Shown here: one piece after another, positions 34,401 to 49,000 of the stretch
How the letters are laid out: every line of letters begins with the position of its first letter
Numbering within the stretch: the first letter of the stretch is position 1
Source: Anas platyrhynchos
Lineage: Eukaryota > Chordata > Aves > Anseriformes > Anatidae
DNA: 64,000 bases
Assembly (NCBI RefSeq): GCF_047663525.1
Contig: NC_092602.1
Span: 10,351,501-10,415,500, forward strand
Reading direction: 5' to 3'
Position numbers and translations under genes: made by a program
The notes under the pieces: generated by a model
Told to the model about the DNA's origin: nothing
The model's database searches: none
What the model saw: the letters and a program-made list of their open reading frames with translations, nothing else

Positions 34401-37400
34401 CAGTATTGGATTGGAGAATGAGTTACTAGTGAATGTGTTATACCAAATCCATAAAATAGGCTTAAAAAATGTCTGGAGAAGTGCAAAATTCTTAATGGTG
34501 GGAGGATTGAAGCATAGAATGGGTATTCCATGTACTTTGGGATCATAAGAGAAATATGTTCTTGAAGTAATTTCTTTCATCAGACTGGAGAGAAATGATT
34601 TAAGGTGGGGAGGGAGAAGCTTCATGCACAGATTTGGGATTAAATCTGCCATCAAAATGATGGCTGACAAAAAAAAAATAAATCTGCAGATCAACTTATT
34701 AGATACTGGTGATGATATGCCTTGTTTTGTCTTTGTTACAGCATCCCAGGTCATTTTTGATACTGCTTTCTGGCTGCTGCTAACTATTTATTTATCTTTT
34801 TTCCTTTTCACTGGCTTATGTTAAATTGTATTTTGTGGGCTTTGGCAGCTTGGTAATATTGTTCATTTTCCCCCAATGGGCTTCTTAAATGCAATGGTTA
34901 CGTTGTTTGCTGTTATAATACAGGATGTGCTATCTCTGAAGTAATGATAGCACAGTGGTATAAGCCAGGTGTTTCCCGGAAGCCAGGAGGTACAGGACAC
35001 TGACACCACATTTATAGGGAAAATTATGGCTGTTAGAACTAGAAAACTGCACGTAAACTGATTACATTGCCAGAGAAATGTGTGATAGTTGCTTTCCCAT
35101 TGTTTGTACTTGGTTTCTGTCCTAATATTTGTAAGTCTTCAGTCTTGTTACCTTTCACCAGCTAAAAGGAGTGTATCTAAAGATCAACAGGAACATAAAA
35201 CACGTTGTCCTTTTCCAACACACACAAATATTAAGATGCTAGTTCTTAAAGGCTCAAGTAGCACAAAGGTCAAAAAACGATTCCATGTTTTGCTGTGTTG
35301 TCTTCTTTTGTGGCAATGAATTAAAACGGTGCAAATTTTGCAAAGATACAGACGTGTCTGGGTATAAATCCATAGTAGAATAAATATATATATTCCTCCC
35401 AGATCCAAAAGCTTACTCAGATTTGGAAAATCAATTTCCCTTCAGGATCATTTCCATCATTCCTAGTAGTTTATTTCATTATATTCAGTAGTGCTGCATA
35501 CCCCAGGGTTGGACTTCTCTGCCTGTCTCAGTAATTGCCAACATTGTGTGTTTGTTTTCCTGATTAATAATTATTTCTGTGCTCTCTTGTTTGTTTCCTT
35601 CTTAAATTTCTTGACTCAAATTCACAGTTTCTCAACAACACTAAGCTTATTTTTCAATATAAACTTTCTGCTCACTTCCCCCCCCAAGTAGTTTAAGATA
35701 TGCTCATGACACACAGTTATCTGCCTAATCTTATCTGCATCAGTGTGTTCATTTTCCTTCCCCTGCAGTACTTTATATTAAGTGTCCTTTTGTATTAATG
35801 TTGTTTGCAGGTGTCTACATGCTCTGGAATATCTTAAAACAAGCCTCTTAGTACTGCATCATATTTTCTTTTCTGTCTCTAGTTGCTGTTCTTTGTATCT
35901 GATTAATCTATATGATCAAATTTTGTGTTCCTTTACTTCTTTGCAGAGCATATTTTAATTTGCTTTGAACTAAGTAGGAATTATGTTTCTTTGCCAACAG
36001 AAAAGGGTTCTATTAGGTAATAAAAATAGCCTAGATCATGTGATACTTTGGTGCCTGACTTTCAAATGTAATCTATTTGAATTAAACACAAATAGAATGT
36101 TAGAATTTTCATAAGTAACTGTAGAAACCTAGCTCTAGGTCAGGGTTGTAAAGCAAGAGGATATCCAGGATATGTCAGTTTTCAGATGGTTTAAAAACAA
36201 ATACTCACCCCCTATTCCCAGAAAAAAAGTAGACAGTCCTTTGTTACTGTCTGTTGGCTCACCACTGAGTGCTTTTTTCTGAGTTTACACTTGACATTTT
36301 TTGTCCAGGTGGACTGAGTAACACCTGAAAGTAGCTTTAGGTATAAATAAGCATTTGGTGGCTACTATGAAAATACCTTTTTGTTTTATCAAAATACTTT
36401 TACTCTGTAGTATATACAATAGTACAAAGTTGAACTTCTGCAACAGGAAAGGTCTTAAAAGCATAATCATGCTCTCCTGTCTGTTCTTATCTTTGCATAA
36501 TTCATTTTTTGTTATTTTAAACCTGATTTAAGATTATTCTTTTTTTCCCCTTCCATACCACAGCTTCAAAACAATTATCCAGTACATTGACAACCAGTTT
36601 GAAAGATACCTTCATGATGAGAGTGGTCTAAACAGACGACACATTGTAGACAACAGGGTCCACTGCTGTTTTTACTTCATCTCTCCCTTTGGGCATGGGT
36701 AAGAAAAAGCTCTTGTATTTTAGAGTGTTAATGTTCATAAGTGTTCATTACTTGAAATGGAAACTTAACTTTTATGTTAACTGAGTTACTTCCCCCACTG
36801 TCAGTTAGCCAATGCAATTAAAATGGTCTTTGAGGATTAACACTCTCCTCTGCTTTGTCCCCTTTTTGGCATTTAATATGGTTTTGAAGCAGCCAGCATT
36901 ACATTGCTTATCACCCAGAAACATAAGAGCTTACAGTACTGAATTTATCTTACAGTGGTAATATTAATTGCAATTCAGCCAACCTAATAACCAAGTGCTC
37001 TGGTTTAATTTATTCTGGACATACTATTTATGTAGATAGTTTGAAATAAATAATTTTTAATATATTACTTGATTTTTATAAATCCAAAGCAAACAAACTC
37101 CACTGCAGTTTATGTTACATGTGGTTGTTTTTTTTTTCACTTGTTGGCAGGCTGAAACCATTAGATGTAGAATTCATGAAGGCTCTTCATGGAAAAGTCA
37201 ACATTGTCCCTGTGATCGCCAAGGCCGACACACTGACACTGAAGGAGAGAGAAAGGCTGAAGAGAAGAGTAGGTCTAACACTTCATCCTGGAAACACTGT
37301 GACCCATACAATGTTAAAGCCAAATATAAAGTAAATTCACACTAAAGAGGGGTGAATGATACTGGCCAAGGAACTAATCTTCAAGAAGCATGGGGTGGGA

Positions 37401-40039
37401 AATCTTTTCTGAAGTTGGATGCACTTTACCAGTTACACAAGATAAGAATCTGGACATTCTTGACTTTGTCTGTCTTAGCAAGCAGTGCACCCCAGTAGAG
37501 AAGGCTTTTTGTATGAAACTATTTGTAGTGAGGACTTGAATCTTTTTGAAATATTTGTAGTGCAGATGTTGTTTCAGACTAGTCCTAAATTAGTGTAGGG
37601 GACTGAATGCCCTTTAGTGATGGGAGTGTGATAAGGATGTTCTAACAGTGTATCTTCAGATTTAATTTTATCCAAAAGAAACTTGCTTTGTGTGCTCTAA
37701 CTGTGCTGTATGGTTTGTACTAAAACATGGTTAAATTGGGGCATCTGGAAATTTTCTTAGTAAGTGCACCCATGATGCAAATGAGAACAGTAATACAGAG
37801 GTAGGGTAGTTGGCTGATTTACTAGCAGGATGCTATCTATAGCTTCATTACTATCAAAATGTGGGTGTTCTTATGTGCATTTTTTCTAGTAGGCTATCTG
37901 TTCACATAAGGTGGATCAGTAAAATTTATTGATCATGAGCATTTTTCAGGTTTATTGACTAAAAAGCAGAGCAATCAGTTGTAAAGTGTGACAGACTTGA
38001 AACCTACAAAGCAAAATGATACCTTATGAGTTTTTACATATTTAGTAACTTATGCCGTGGGTATAAAGATAATCAGTACTTCTAAAATGCCTTTTGCGTT
38101 TTGTATCAGATTATGCAAACTTTTTTTAATGGTAAGATTGCCTTAATCTTTTATATTATTTTTTAATGCATTTTTGTACTACCGCTTTTTGGTTCTGATG
38201 GGGGCCATGGCTAATATTTAGATTGTGATCCTCTGGCTTCCGATAGTTCTTTAGAATGGTTGTTTGATCTTTACTCCAAGTGCTTTTGTATGTATTTTTC
38301 TGGTTTGTGTTTTGTTTATTTTTATTTTTATTTTATTTTTTTGAGGAAGTACAGCTTTATTTTAACTGAGAAAATAATATAGTTAGATATCCTTACAAAA
38401 GAGCACACTAGTTGAACTGATTTCAGCTTAAATTTAGAGGGCTTTTCTTTTTGGAGAAGACCAGTGCCCCACAGTGAAAGGTGTGACTATGGTTTGTGTA
38501 GACTTGTAAGCAACCATAATTTAGCAAAGTAAGGTACTACTAACATTCCTGTTGTGTTTCTATAAAGCTTGGTGATGTAACAGAACTTGCCCAAAAAAAT
38601 GAATGTATCTGCTGTCTTTGAGAGAATTCAAAGTGGGGTCAGCTGTGGCTGCATGGACCTTGAACCTTGTCTGCAGCATAGACAAACATCCACTGAAGGG
38701 ACAGAGGTGTTTATATGAAAGCAACCAGCTTTATGATGAACTAGGTGGAAGGAAGGAAAAAAAACAACAGCAACAACAAAAAACGGACATTCACAGACTT
38801 AAAAAGGAGCTCTAGATCTTGCTGGAAGAAATTCTGCCCAGGCTCTTGAGCTTTTATTTCATTCTTCTACAAATGCCATGGGGAGGTAACAGGTACTATG
38901 GGCAAATTGAAAGAACTCTATAGGGACATCACTCATAGGGAAATAACAAAGCAGATGTGTGGCTGCTTATTCCGTCTTTTTTTCTTTTTTTTTTTTTTTT
39001 CTGTGGTTGTACTGAGTTGGTGAAAGATTATCATCTGATACCAATACTGTTCATGGAGCTGCTGCTACTTATAAAATTGTATTTGATCTTTCAGCAGCGT
39101 ACTTCAAGCTCAGTTTTCATAGGTACTGATTTTCTGGTTCAGCATTCGGTAACAGAATGATGTTGAGAGAATTGAAGCAGGCATTTAAATGGAACATTAA
39201 AGAAATATTTGACAATGTATTTCACTGGGAATGCTGAATGTTCTGCTTTGTGCCAGTTCAAATGCCTAAAATAAGTTGATATAAAATGGCTTCTAGCTGC
39301 ATTCATCTTTCACAAAAACAGTTCTTAGGTGAAATGAAGAGGAACGTAATCTTAGTAGGTTTTGTTGCTTGCTGTAATTATCTCAAGTTTTTCTTCTGTG
39401 CTCCTTTTATCTGCTGCTTGTTGGTCTCAGGGTCATGCACAGTAGAGTGCCCATGCTGTTAGACATTTGCTTCTGTGGGTTGTTAACACAGGGTTTTAGC
39501 TACAATATGTCAGTCGTGCAGGCAAATGCATTTCCTGATGTGAATGTGGAATTGGTACAGTTAGATTTGAGGGCTTTCAGTACTTGTTTATTGTGGAATA
39601 TGGAGGTGAATTACAATTTACATCCTTTGATGAACAGATTAATTTAAAAGCAGCCTCTCTTGAATGTATTGCTAATCCATGTTGAGTTCATTCCAGTTTA
39701 AAGCAAAGTTACTTTTAGTTACTCAGTCTAGTCTTTAAAACTGCCTCTGCTTACACCAAGCCACACTTACGCATGGGCTAGATCTAATGAAATCAACAGC
39801 AGTTGCGCTGTAGTCTGAGGGAGCGGTTAGGAAACAGGTAAACAACAGTCTTCGTTATTTTTGTTCTGCTGGTAAAGGTCATTCAACAAACTGAGTTTAT
39901 ACTAAGTCAAATGTGTAATGTGGTTCCAAAGCTTTGAAAGCCTAGCTACTGTATATTGTTCTAACTCAAAGTGTCTCTGCTAACAGAATCTCTAATCAAG
40001 AATAAGAATCTAAATCCTGCTTTGCTGACGCAGCTTGAA

Positions 40040-40075
<36 letters not shown>

Positions 40076-43000
40076 CTCTCTGCCATTTGGCCGTCAATCT
40101 AAAGTAAAATGTTTTTGTTTTGCTGCTTTGGACTAAGCAGCAAAATCAGTTCGTGGTGCTCGCAAAGGAAACCCAGCTTGGAGTAATTCCTGTTTGGTCT
40201 TTCTGGAATTCAAAGTTATTTTTTAAAACTCTCAAGTGGGAAGAAATGCAAGGGAGTTTCACAAGCTGTGCCATGCAAGGCTGCTAAGGAAACATGCTCA
40301 AAAGAATGACTTCATGAGAGGGGAACTAATATTTTGACTTTTTTTTTTAATTTCCCATGGGAAGGCTAATCTTTAAGAACACAGAATCCTCTGAGGCCAA
40401 TAAAATTGAGATTTGAAGAAGCAAAATGCTGTTTCATTGTTAGGACCATAAAATACAGTTTGTTTTTATTGCATTTCTTTTTCCTTTCAGGAAAGCACTA
40501 GGTTTAACAGCTGTAATATATTATTCTAGCACCCCTTGTTGTTGGCTTTCCCGCTATTGTTTCACTTGCATTTTATCTTCAAGATCTCAGTCAGGTTAAA
40601 TGTGCTTTCTTATTTTATGCAGATACTTAAAGGCATCGCACTGCAGCAGTGCCCAACCTATTCCAGATTTGTGTTTTACTATCATTTGGTGACAATTTAG
40701 TTATCTTCCATTTTGCAAAGCAATAATAACATGTATTGATTTAAATGTAACGGAGCTAACATAACTGTTAATTGCTTATTGGCAGGACTTATTCGCAATT
40801 CTCTCTTTTTTTAAAGTATTACTCTGTTTAGGAATGGGCTAATAATATATTGTATGTGCGCATGTGTGATTGTGGGGGATGTTTATATACCTGCCAAGAA
40901 AGCATTGTCATGGAAATAGCTGTGGTTCATACATGGTCAATTCTAATCTAATGGTGTGAGGGATTGTTTTGTTTTCAACAGCTGTTTAATAACCAAGGTC
41001 TACTTGGACAGTTTCATTTATACTGTAGCTGTCAGTTGCTATCACAGCAGAGGATCAAGGAACCCAACAATGCTATGTGAAGGTTCATTAAGACCTCTCA
41101 TGCATTTGAAATCTAGTTTTAATTGTAATATCAAGATGGTGTGTGTTGTTTTTTTTTAACAGATGCAGCTATATATGTTGTAATGACAGTACAAGTCCTT
41201 ACATAGGCTTTAAAAAATGTTTTTTATCACTATCTAAAAAAAAAAAAGTGGGAAAAAAGAAAACCCTATGCCCAAACTTCACTGCAGTAGTGAGTCCTGC
41301 ATCCAGGTCATTTATGAAGACACTGAAGATAACTGGCCCTATAATGGAGCCCTGGGGTACCCCACTAGTGACTGGCCACCAACCTGATGTAACCCCATTT
41401 GCTGTAACACTTTGAGCCTGACCCACCATCCAGCTGTTCACCCATCTCATTGTGTACTTGTCTAGCTGTATGCTGGACATTTTATCTAGAAGGATACTGT
41501 GAGAAACGGTATCAAAAGCTTTGCTGAAATCCAAAAAGGGTTTAAGATCTTTATCTCTATTACAGAACAGAAATACGCTAGTTAAGGTCATATGCAAACA
41601 CACATACTTTAGAAGTGTCACAAAATGTATTTATTTAGTCGGTGAGTCTGTTTTCCTTTGAGTAGACCAGCGAGTTGTTCGTGTTTAGCCATTTCTGATT
41701 CTGTAGATTGTATCACAAATGGATTAGTGTAGTGCAGAGGTAATCTCAGCAAATGCTTTGGCATTTTAAATGCCTGTTAGTAAGCTGTTTTTGAAGAGAG
41801 AACCTCTACGTTAGCAAATCTCAGCGATGTTCTTAAGATACGTTTTTTATAGTAGCAGAATAAAATCTTTAAAATCCAAGCATGTAGTGTGGGTTTCTGT
41901 GCTCATTTTATGACTGATTATTTTCCCACTTAGTATTTGTTTCTTAAGTCTCAGAACGTGTAGGTTGCTGGGTGGGTGTTTTTATAACTTGAGCTGTTCT
42001 TCTTAAGGTATTTATGGATTTGAGGTCTAAATCTGTCTGAATGAAGAAAAACAAAAAATGGTATTTTTTCTTCATAGGCAGGATGAAATTAATGGAATGT
42101 AATATAGTCAAAGAGTAAGTAATGATAATTTCTGTTAATGGATTTTTAAATCATTTTCAAACTACTTAGAGCAGAAAAACATGCTTTGAGACTTCTATAC
42201 TTAACAGTCTAGTAGATCTATTGCATATATCTTTAACCTAAAAATATCTTTTCAATAAAATAAGATGTTATTATTTTCCTTCCTATTTTTTTTGTAAACT
42301 CCCTAGGTTCTGGATGAGATTTCTGAACATGGCATTAGAATTTACCAGCTCCCTGATGCAGATTCTGATGAAGATGAGGAATTTAAAGAACAAACCAGAG
42401 TTTTAAAGGCAAGTATCACTATTTCTCAATTTATTATTTTGCTGCAATAACTATGCAGGCCTACTGTGTGCTAAAAATACTTCATTCCTTTATAATATGT
42501 ATTGAAAAGTTTTCTTCATGTTTGCTGTGTGAACTATAATCCTTTTTAGTCCATTTGCTTTGTCAGAGTTCCAAATGTAGTGTTACGACTTTTCTTTTTT
42601 AAATGTAAGCAACTGTTCACCAAGAACTGTGAGTTGCTGTCTGTTTTCTGACTCAAACGTTTTAACATGTAAGCAAAAGAGAATGTGCAGTTACTATACT
42701 AATTAACAACTTTCCTCTTGTTAGAATCGATAATAAGGGTTTTAATGAAGTCATTTCCTCTTCGTGTTGTGATACTTACAAAGATGCTTGAAGAACATAT
42801 CTGAAATTCTCAGTCTCTAGATACTTTAATCTGAATCTGAAGTATGTTTCTGTTGGCTGTTTTCCATGCATGATGTTATGTCAGATGACACATTATGCCC
42901 AAACTGTATTTCAACAACAGTCAAGTGTTCCTAAAGCAAAGCGTCATTTCCTTTTCAAGTTCTGTTAAGACAAACTGATCCTAACAAGACTGCAGGTATT

Positions 43001-46000
43001 AATAATGAGAGGTTGCATTGTTCAGAATAGGATTTGTTGTTTTTTTCACATAGAAGGGTTTTAGTAAAATACATTTGTCAACACTTCCTTTCCCTGTCTC
43101 CTGTCTGTTACTTATAATACTTCTGCACTTTCCTCAAAAGAAAAAAGCAAACAACTAAACCCACAAAAAAACCCATAGCCAATCAGAACTCAACACAGTA
43201 ACTTGTTTTGCTTTGTCTCAACTAGGCTAGCATTCCCTTTGCTGTTATTGGATCCAATCAACTTATTGAGGTGAAAGGGAAGAAAATCAGAGGCCGTCTG
43301 TATCCCTGGGGAGTTGTTGAAGTTGAAAATCCAGAGCACAATGATTTCCTTAAATTACGCACAATGCTGGTGTGAGTAATGGTAAAATTATCCCATCTCC
43401 TGTGGTGATGTAATTCTGTTACAATGACTAGAGAGTCATAAGAACCTATATTCTTGAATTCAGTGGTTGTCCTGGTGACAGTGTAGATTGACTTTTTTTT
43501 TTGCATACTCCTGCAGCTTGATTTACTTCTATGATCCTCTGATCTGACTTAATGCAAAATATAGAAAATATTTTCTTGTAAGATGCATGTAATAGCTTTT
43601 ATATCTTATGTTAACTGCTTTTATGGCTTTACATGTACATTGAAATTTTCTTATAGTGCAGTGGGTGGGGCAGATAGGCTTTTAAAATACAAAAATGATT
43701 GATTAATTCATGAAGATGAGTATTCTAAAGGCAAAGCTCAGATTTCCTGCCAGCATGGGAAATCCTTTGTTAAATGTGATACCTTTCACCCTTTATGACT
43801 TTAGCTGATACAAATATTCTGCCAGTGTAGATAGCTTTAAGTAATTTAAGTAATTTAAGACATCTCGCTGTTGTTGCAAATTGAATTTTGTTGTGAATTT
43901 TGAGTTTTACTCTCTGCTGGGCAGGGATTGCCCTCTACTGGTCATCATTTCTAGCAAGCGTTTTCTTCTCTTTTGACAATTGAAAGTTATGCCATGTCAG
44001 CTGTTCTGTTAGCCAAGGAACTCTGACTAGTTTTCAGTTACAAATTATAGCTAACAACACTTAAGTGTCAAAAAATATTTTAGTAATTAATCTACCTTTT
44101 TAGATAACGGTCTTCACAAGGTTCTTGTGCTTCAGGCTCATGTAAAAAAATTCCTATAAAGTAATAAGTGAACAATAAAAGGACAGCACACTTTCTGTGT
44201 TTTAATAATATTGGTAGGATACCAAACTATGAATTCAAAGACCAGTGAACATGAAAGCAGTATTCTGGTTAGCTTTATGGCAGACGTGGTGTAAAATGAA
44301 AATGGAAGATAAAAGGGTGTTTCTCTTCCCTTTGACAAGAAGGACAAAATGTTCAATAGCCCTTTGCTCGTTCTAGAACGCACATGCAGGACCTGCAGGA
44401 GGTGACCCAAGATTTGCACTATGAGAACTTCCGTTCAGAGAGGCTAAAACGAACTGGCAAGTAAGTATGTGCGTCCCTCTGGGCTCTGTTACTGGTGAGT
44501 CTCTTCTTTTCCTCTGTGGTGTCTGACACACTCATCCTCCTAACTAATCCTCCCCTGTATCTCATTATTTCTCATGAGATTTCAGTCTGTGGAGTTAGTG
44601 AAACATGTGATTATTTTCTTGAAGAGTTATAACTTGCAAAGTGCCCTGCTAACAAACAGCTGGTCTTGTTTTGATATCCATTCCCTTTTCACTATGCTTT
44701 CAGATGGAATTATGCATAGAGAAGCAATGGACTTCCAAGCAAGATAGGTTTTTATTTAATGATGTCTACCTGGAAAAACAATATGCCTCCTAGAGTTTGT
44801 TTTTATATAGGACACAGTCTATCTGATTAAGTAGAATGTTGCTTCTCTAATAATTTCAAGACTGCCATGCTGGCTTTTTTCCTTATTCCTTCATACTTCA
44901 TGTATAGCTACAGAGAGAAGTTGAGCCCAATTTTATGGTAGTCTTTTTTTTTTTTTTAATTGTAAAGCTTCTGTCCTTGGCAGATTTGACGCAAAAAAAA
45001 ATCCACAACTACTCATGCTACATCTTTCTTGATAGCAACTATTTCTTCTCCCTGTTTTACTTGTTAAGTATTCAGCTAAGCTTTTTGATCCTAGAGGAAA
45101 GGAAATAGCTTAAGCAGTTATTTCACAGCTGCTTTTATGAATGATTTTCTAGTATTGACAGGTGGCAGAGGGAATCTTGTGACTTCTTCATTGCTATAGG
45201 ATTTTTTTGCTGTTTAATCCCATTTTAAGAAACTGAAGAAGAAAATTAGAGGGTGGAAATAACAGAATGCAAAGTAAGCAAAGAACAGATAGAAGGTGGC
45301 ATTTTTACAAAAGGGATGCAAATGAGTTTAACAATGTCTTCTGTTCCCTGTAAGAAGGCATGCATGCTGTTTCATTGCTATATTAACTGAAATATGAGCC
45401 TTCAATCTGTTCTTGGAGACTTTTTCTTCTGTATCTTAGACCATCAATGCATTCTTTTGTCCAACAGGCCTGTTGAAGAAGAAGTTGTAGACAAGGATAG
45501 AATCCTCCAGCAGAAAGAGGCTGAGGTAAGGCAAAGCTTCTAAAACTTCTTGTTCTCTTATATAATATGCCATGCTCCAGTTTCAGTGTTCTGCATCAAC
45601 TACTGCCCAGAGAGTGTAAGATGAGAGTTGTGAAAAATAAGACCTAATCTGAACATACAGGCTGCCCATCCAAAGTTAATTGCATAGTATGGATAGTAGG
45701 TAGTGTGTGGACTCTTGGTTGTGTAGGCAGGGTATTTTTCTTTTTCAGTACATATGCTGATTTCTTCAAAGCATAATTTCTATTTTTTGTTAAGCAAAGA
45801 AGTCAATTTATATTTGTCAGTTACATGTGTTTTTTTTGAACATATGTTGGGGTAGACTGGTAAACTAATGTCATTTCTGATGTGCATGATTTAGTACAAC
45901 CATGTTAGCAATAAATTTCTCCATGCATTAAGTGGCTACAGAGTAGAAAAAGGTTACCAAGTCTTAAAAATCCCGTGATACAATTAATGTGCATGTCTTT

Positions 46001-49000
46001 TCATTTCAATCTCAGCTTGCAGCAGAAAACTCCTAATATTTCTTTTGTATCAGTCAATTTATGGATTTGATCTTTTCAGTCCCTGATTTCTTACTCTGCT
46101 TTCAAGTTATTGCTAAGCCTTTCAACCTAATATTTTTATTCTGAAGTTCTAAAGATTCAGAGATTGTTAGTTTAGTATTTAAATTCAAGTAGTACACTGC
46201 CAAGGCTTATGACTGCTTTCATTGTGGCAACACTTTCTGCCAACTGGAAGATAGTTTTTTGTTGTTGATGTTGTTTTTTTTTTTTTTCTTTTTCCTATTT
46301 ATCCTTCTTTTATCCAATTCAGCTTGGATCCAAGTCCATAAATGGAGGACTCATGATTTGAAAGGCCGATGCATACATGCAGTGATTTAGAGTAAGAAGT
46401 TATAAATAAAAATACAGGCAATTTTGTGTGTTTCTGAGATGAAACATTCAGACTCCAGTACACGCAAGCTAATGGAACATAGTTACTTCAGTCTATGTAT
46501 TTCCTTTTTCCTTTGTAGCATCCACATTTAAAAATAGCTAACCCTGGTTACCTGGCATGTTGACATAATCAGCTGCTTCTGCATTTCCTTTTAGGATTTT
46601 TTTTTGGTATTTATCACCATAACTAGTAGCGAATAATATGAATTATCAGAGAATAAATAAGACAAACTTGAAATAGTGCAGTGATAAAAATGCAGCTATA
46701 TTGTTGAAATGTGTTTAGGGCAGTGGAGCTTCTGCAAGTGTTCTGTACACAAATTGACTGCTTTGGATTCACTGACCTATGTGCAAAACAACAGCAGACC
46801 ATCAGTTGACAGCAGAGAGTACTAGATGCTTTGGAAAGGTCAAGAGCAGGGCTTGGAAATACTTTTTTATAATCCAGTGTTTCAAAGTTTCATGTGACAC
46901 ACTTAAAGAGTTTAAGTGATAACTGTTTCTCCTTATTTAAACTGAATTATACTTGCCTAGCAGTTAAGTAGAAACTTAAGTATCTTTTTAGAACTATTTG
47001 TCTTAAGGTTTACACCTGAAAAAAACTGCTGTAACTGTTTCTGCTGGAAACTGTTGATACAGTAAGCACATCATCATATACTGTTCTATGCTGACCGCTC
47101 CACGTGAACGAGTATGTAGTATTTACATGCATGTATGTAATGTAGTTCTTATATGTTATGGCTAAGCAGGGGAAGTCTTGAATTTCTTGGAGGATGATCT
47201 CTGCAAGTTCCCTCTGGGAGTAATCATCTCTGAATAACTGCTGCTGAAGTTGCAGAGGATTAGGATAGAACTTGAAAAAACAAGTAGATTTTTTAAGCTC
47301 TGCGTTCTATTGTCTTGAAGAGATCAAGAGGCTTTGCTGAATCTTCTGTAGATAAGCTGGTATGAAATCCCTTCATCTCTGTATCGTCCCGATGGTTCGG
47401 ACTGGGAAAAGTCTGTGGAGGAAAGAGGCACAGAGGAAATGGGTTTGCATTCCATGGCCTTTGCAGAGAAAACAAATATCCATTTCCCCTCCTGTTTTGC
47501 ATTCCCATCAGTAACGGTGCTTGAAGTTCTATTTACAGTTTTTTAAGGTTTATATAACCTTGGAAGGAATGAATGCTTGGGTTAGTGCCAGGATCATCAT
47601 TATCAAGGCATCACTTTTAAATGATCTTTTATTATGCCAAAGGAAGTGGTCCCCAGTTCAGCAATTTGGAATAGCTAATCTGTCATTTTGGATTTATTGC
47701 TCAGTCTGGTTGTGCTTTTTCTTCATCTGCAAGTGATGATCTGTTTTTCTGAGCTGGGAAGTGAAAATGAGACTAAAGGTATCCACATTCCTTCCTGTAA
47801 ACACGCTGTAGTTCAGATTATTTTGACATTGTGGTGTAAATGGGCGCCCAAACTTAGGAAAGTTTATAGTGTTGTGCAATACTTCTACCCTGAAAATATC
47901 TTGTAATGAAAATCTTTCAAATTTTTTTGAGAAGGAATACTTCCAGAAAAATGTTACGGCTGTGATTGTATGAAAACAGCACGGAACAAGGTTTTTCTCT
48001 TTCTTCCCCTCCAGTGAGCTACTCAGAGACTTCAGGCTCCAGTGTCTTCAGAGGGGTTGGTCGACAATTGGTTGAATATGAGAGAATTAATCGCCATGTT
48101 AACATTTTCTTTGTCCTAGTTCCTAAATTGTTTTTAGCCCTTTGGCAGTTGAGATCAAGAACTCTGCCATAGGTTTAGTATGGGAGCCCTCGCGGGGGCA
48201 GCCTGCAGTGCCAGGGTCTCGCAGCAGCCCCGTGGGCAGGTGAGGGCGTGCCAAATGCTTCCATGTGTCGGTAGCTGGCTGGAATTGCAGGTATTTGCGT
48301 AAGTATTTTCATGAAAGATAAGGTGAAAACTTTCATGTGGGGAGGCAGCGTGACTGCTGATAAAGGCCTCCAGACCTGACAGAAATAGAAACAGCTCTAA
48401 TGTTTAATTTGGTTTTGTCGACCGTTATTACCCAACGTAGGGGGAAGGAGGTGCACCTTATGCAGAACTCTGTGAAGTGAGTCCTGGGAGCACATCATGA
48501 GAAGATGGCCCTTAGCAGATGATTAGCAGTGGGAATCCCTTGGAGGCTGGAGTGAAGAAGATTTTTTTTTGAGTAACTGCGTTTTTTGTCCTTTTGAGTT
48601 GTTCTTTGAAAGAACAGTCCTTGCTGCCCATGTAGCATGACAGCTGTGACCATAGTGACTTCTGTTATTTGTAGTGTTAGCACATGCTATGAAAGCATAC
48701 GTTTAGCTTTCTGTTAGCCGCTTTTCCAATGTGGCAACCTTATCAGGAGTATTTTTCTTGTCCTCAGTTAACAAGTTTAGTTCTACTCTTTGGTACTGAA
48801 AGTATTTTAAACCAACAGCAGCTATTGTGGGAACATCCTGGTGTATTAGAAAATTCACTGTCTGCAGCTTCATTTTTCCATCTGGTCCTATTCTCACAGC
48901 CTCTTCTGTTAGGAGCTTTTTATGTAAAAGCATGGACAGAAATAGTCATACTTGGTGTGGGGAGGAGAGGCGTGTCAGTGGGAAGTAAATAGTGTTCAGT

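Larger units (their letters stand above)
37269..42306 (+). other. SEPTIN2L: Intron 7 of SEPTIN2-like gene
   Basis: 5.04 kb. Contains a 28-T run at 40043-40070 and a minus-strand CR1 reverse-transcriptase fragment at about 41262-41545. Otherwise unique AT-rich DNA. Confidence 0.8.

Noticed and set aside
37269-37345. Open frame running on from septin exon 7
   Set aside because: It is intron read-through. The next conserved residues (VLDEI) come from the exon at 42307 and the donor GTAGGT is in place.
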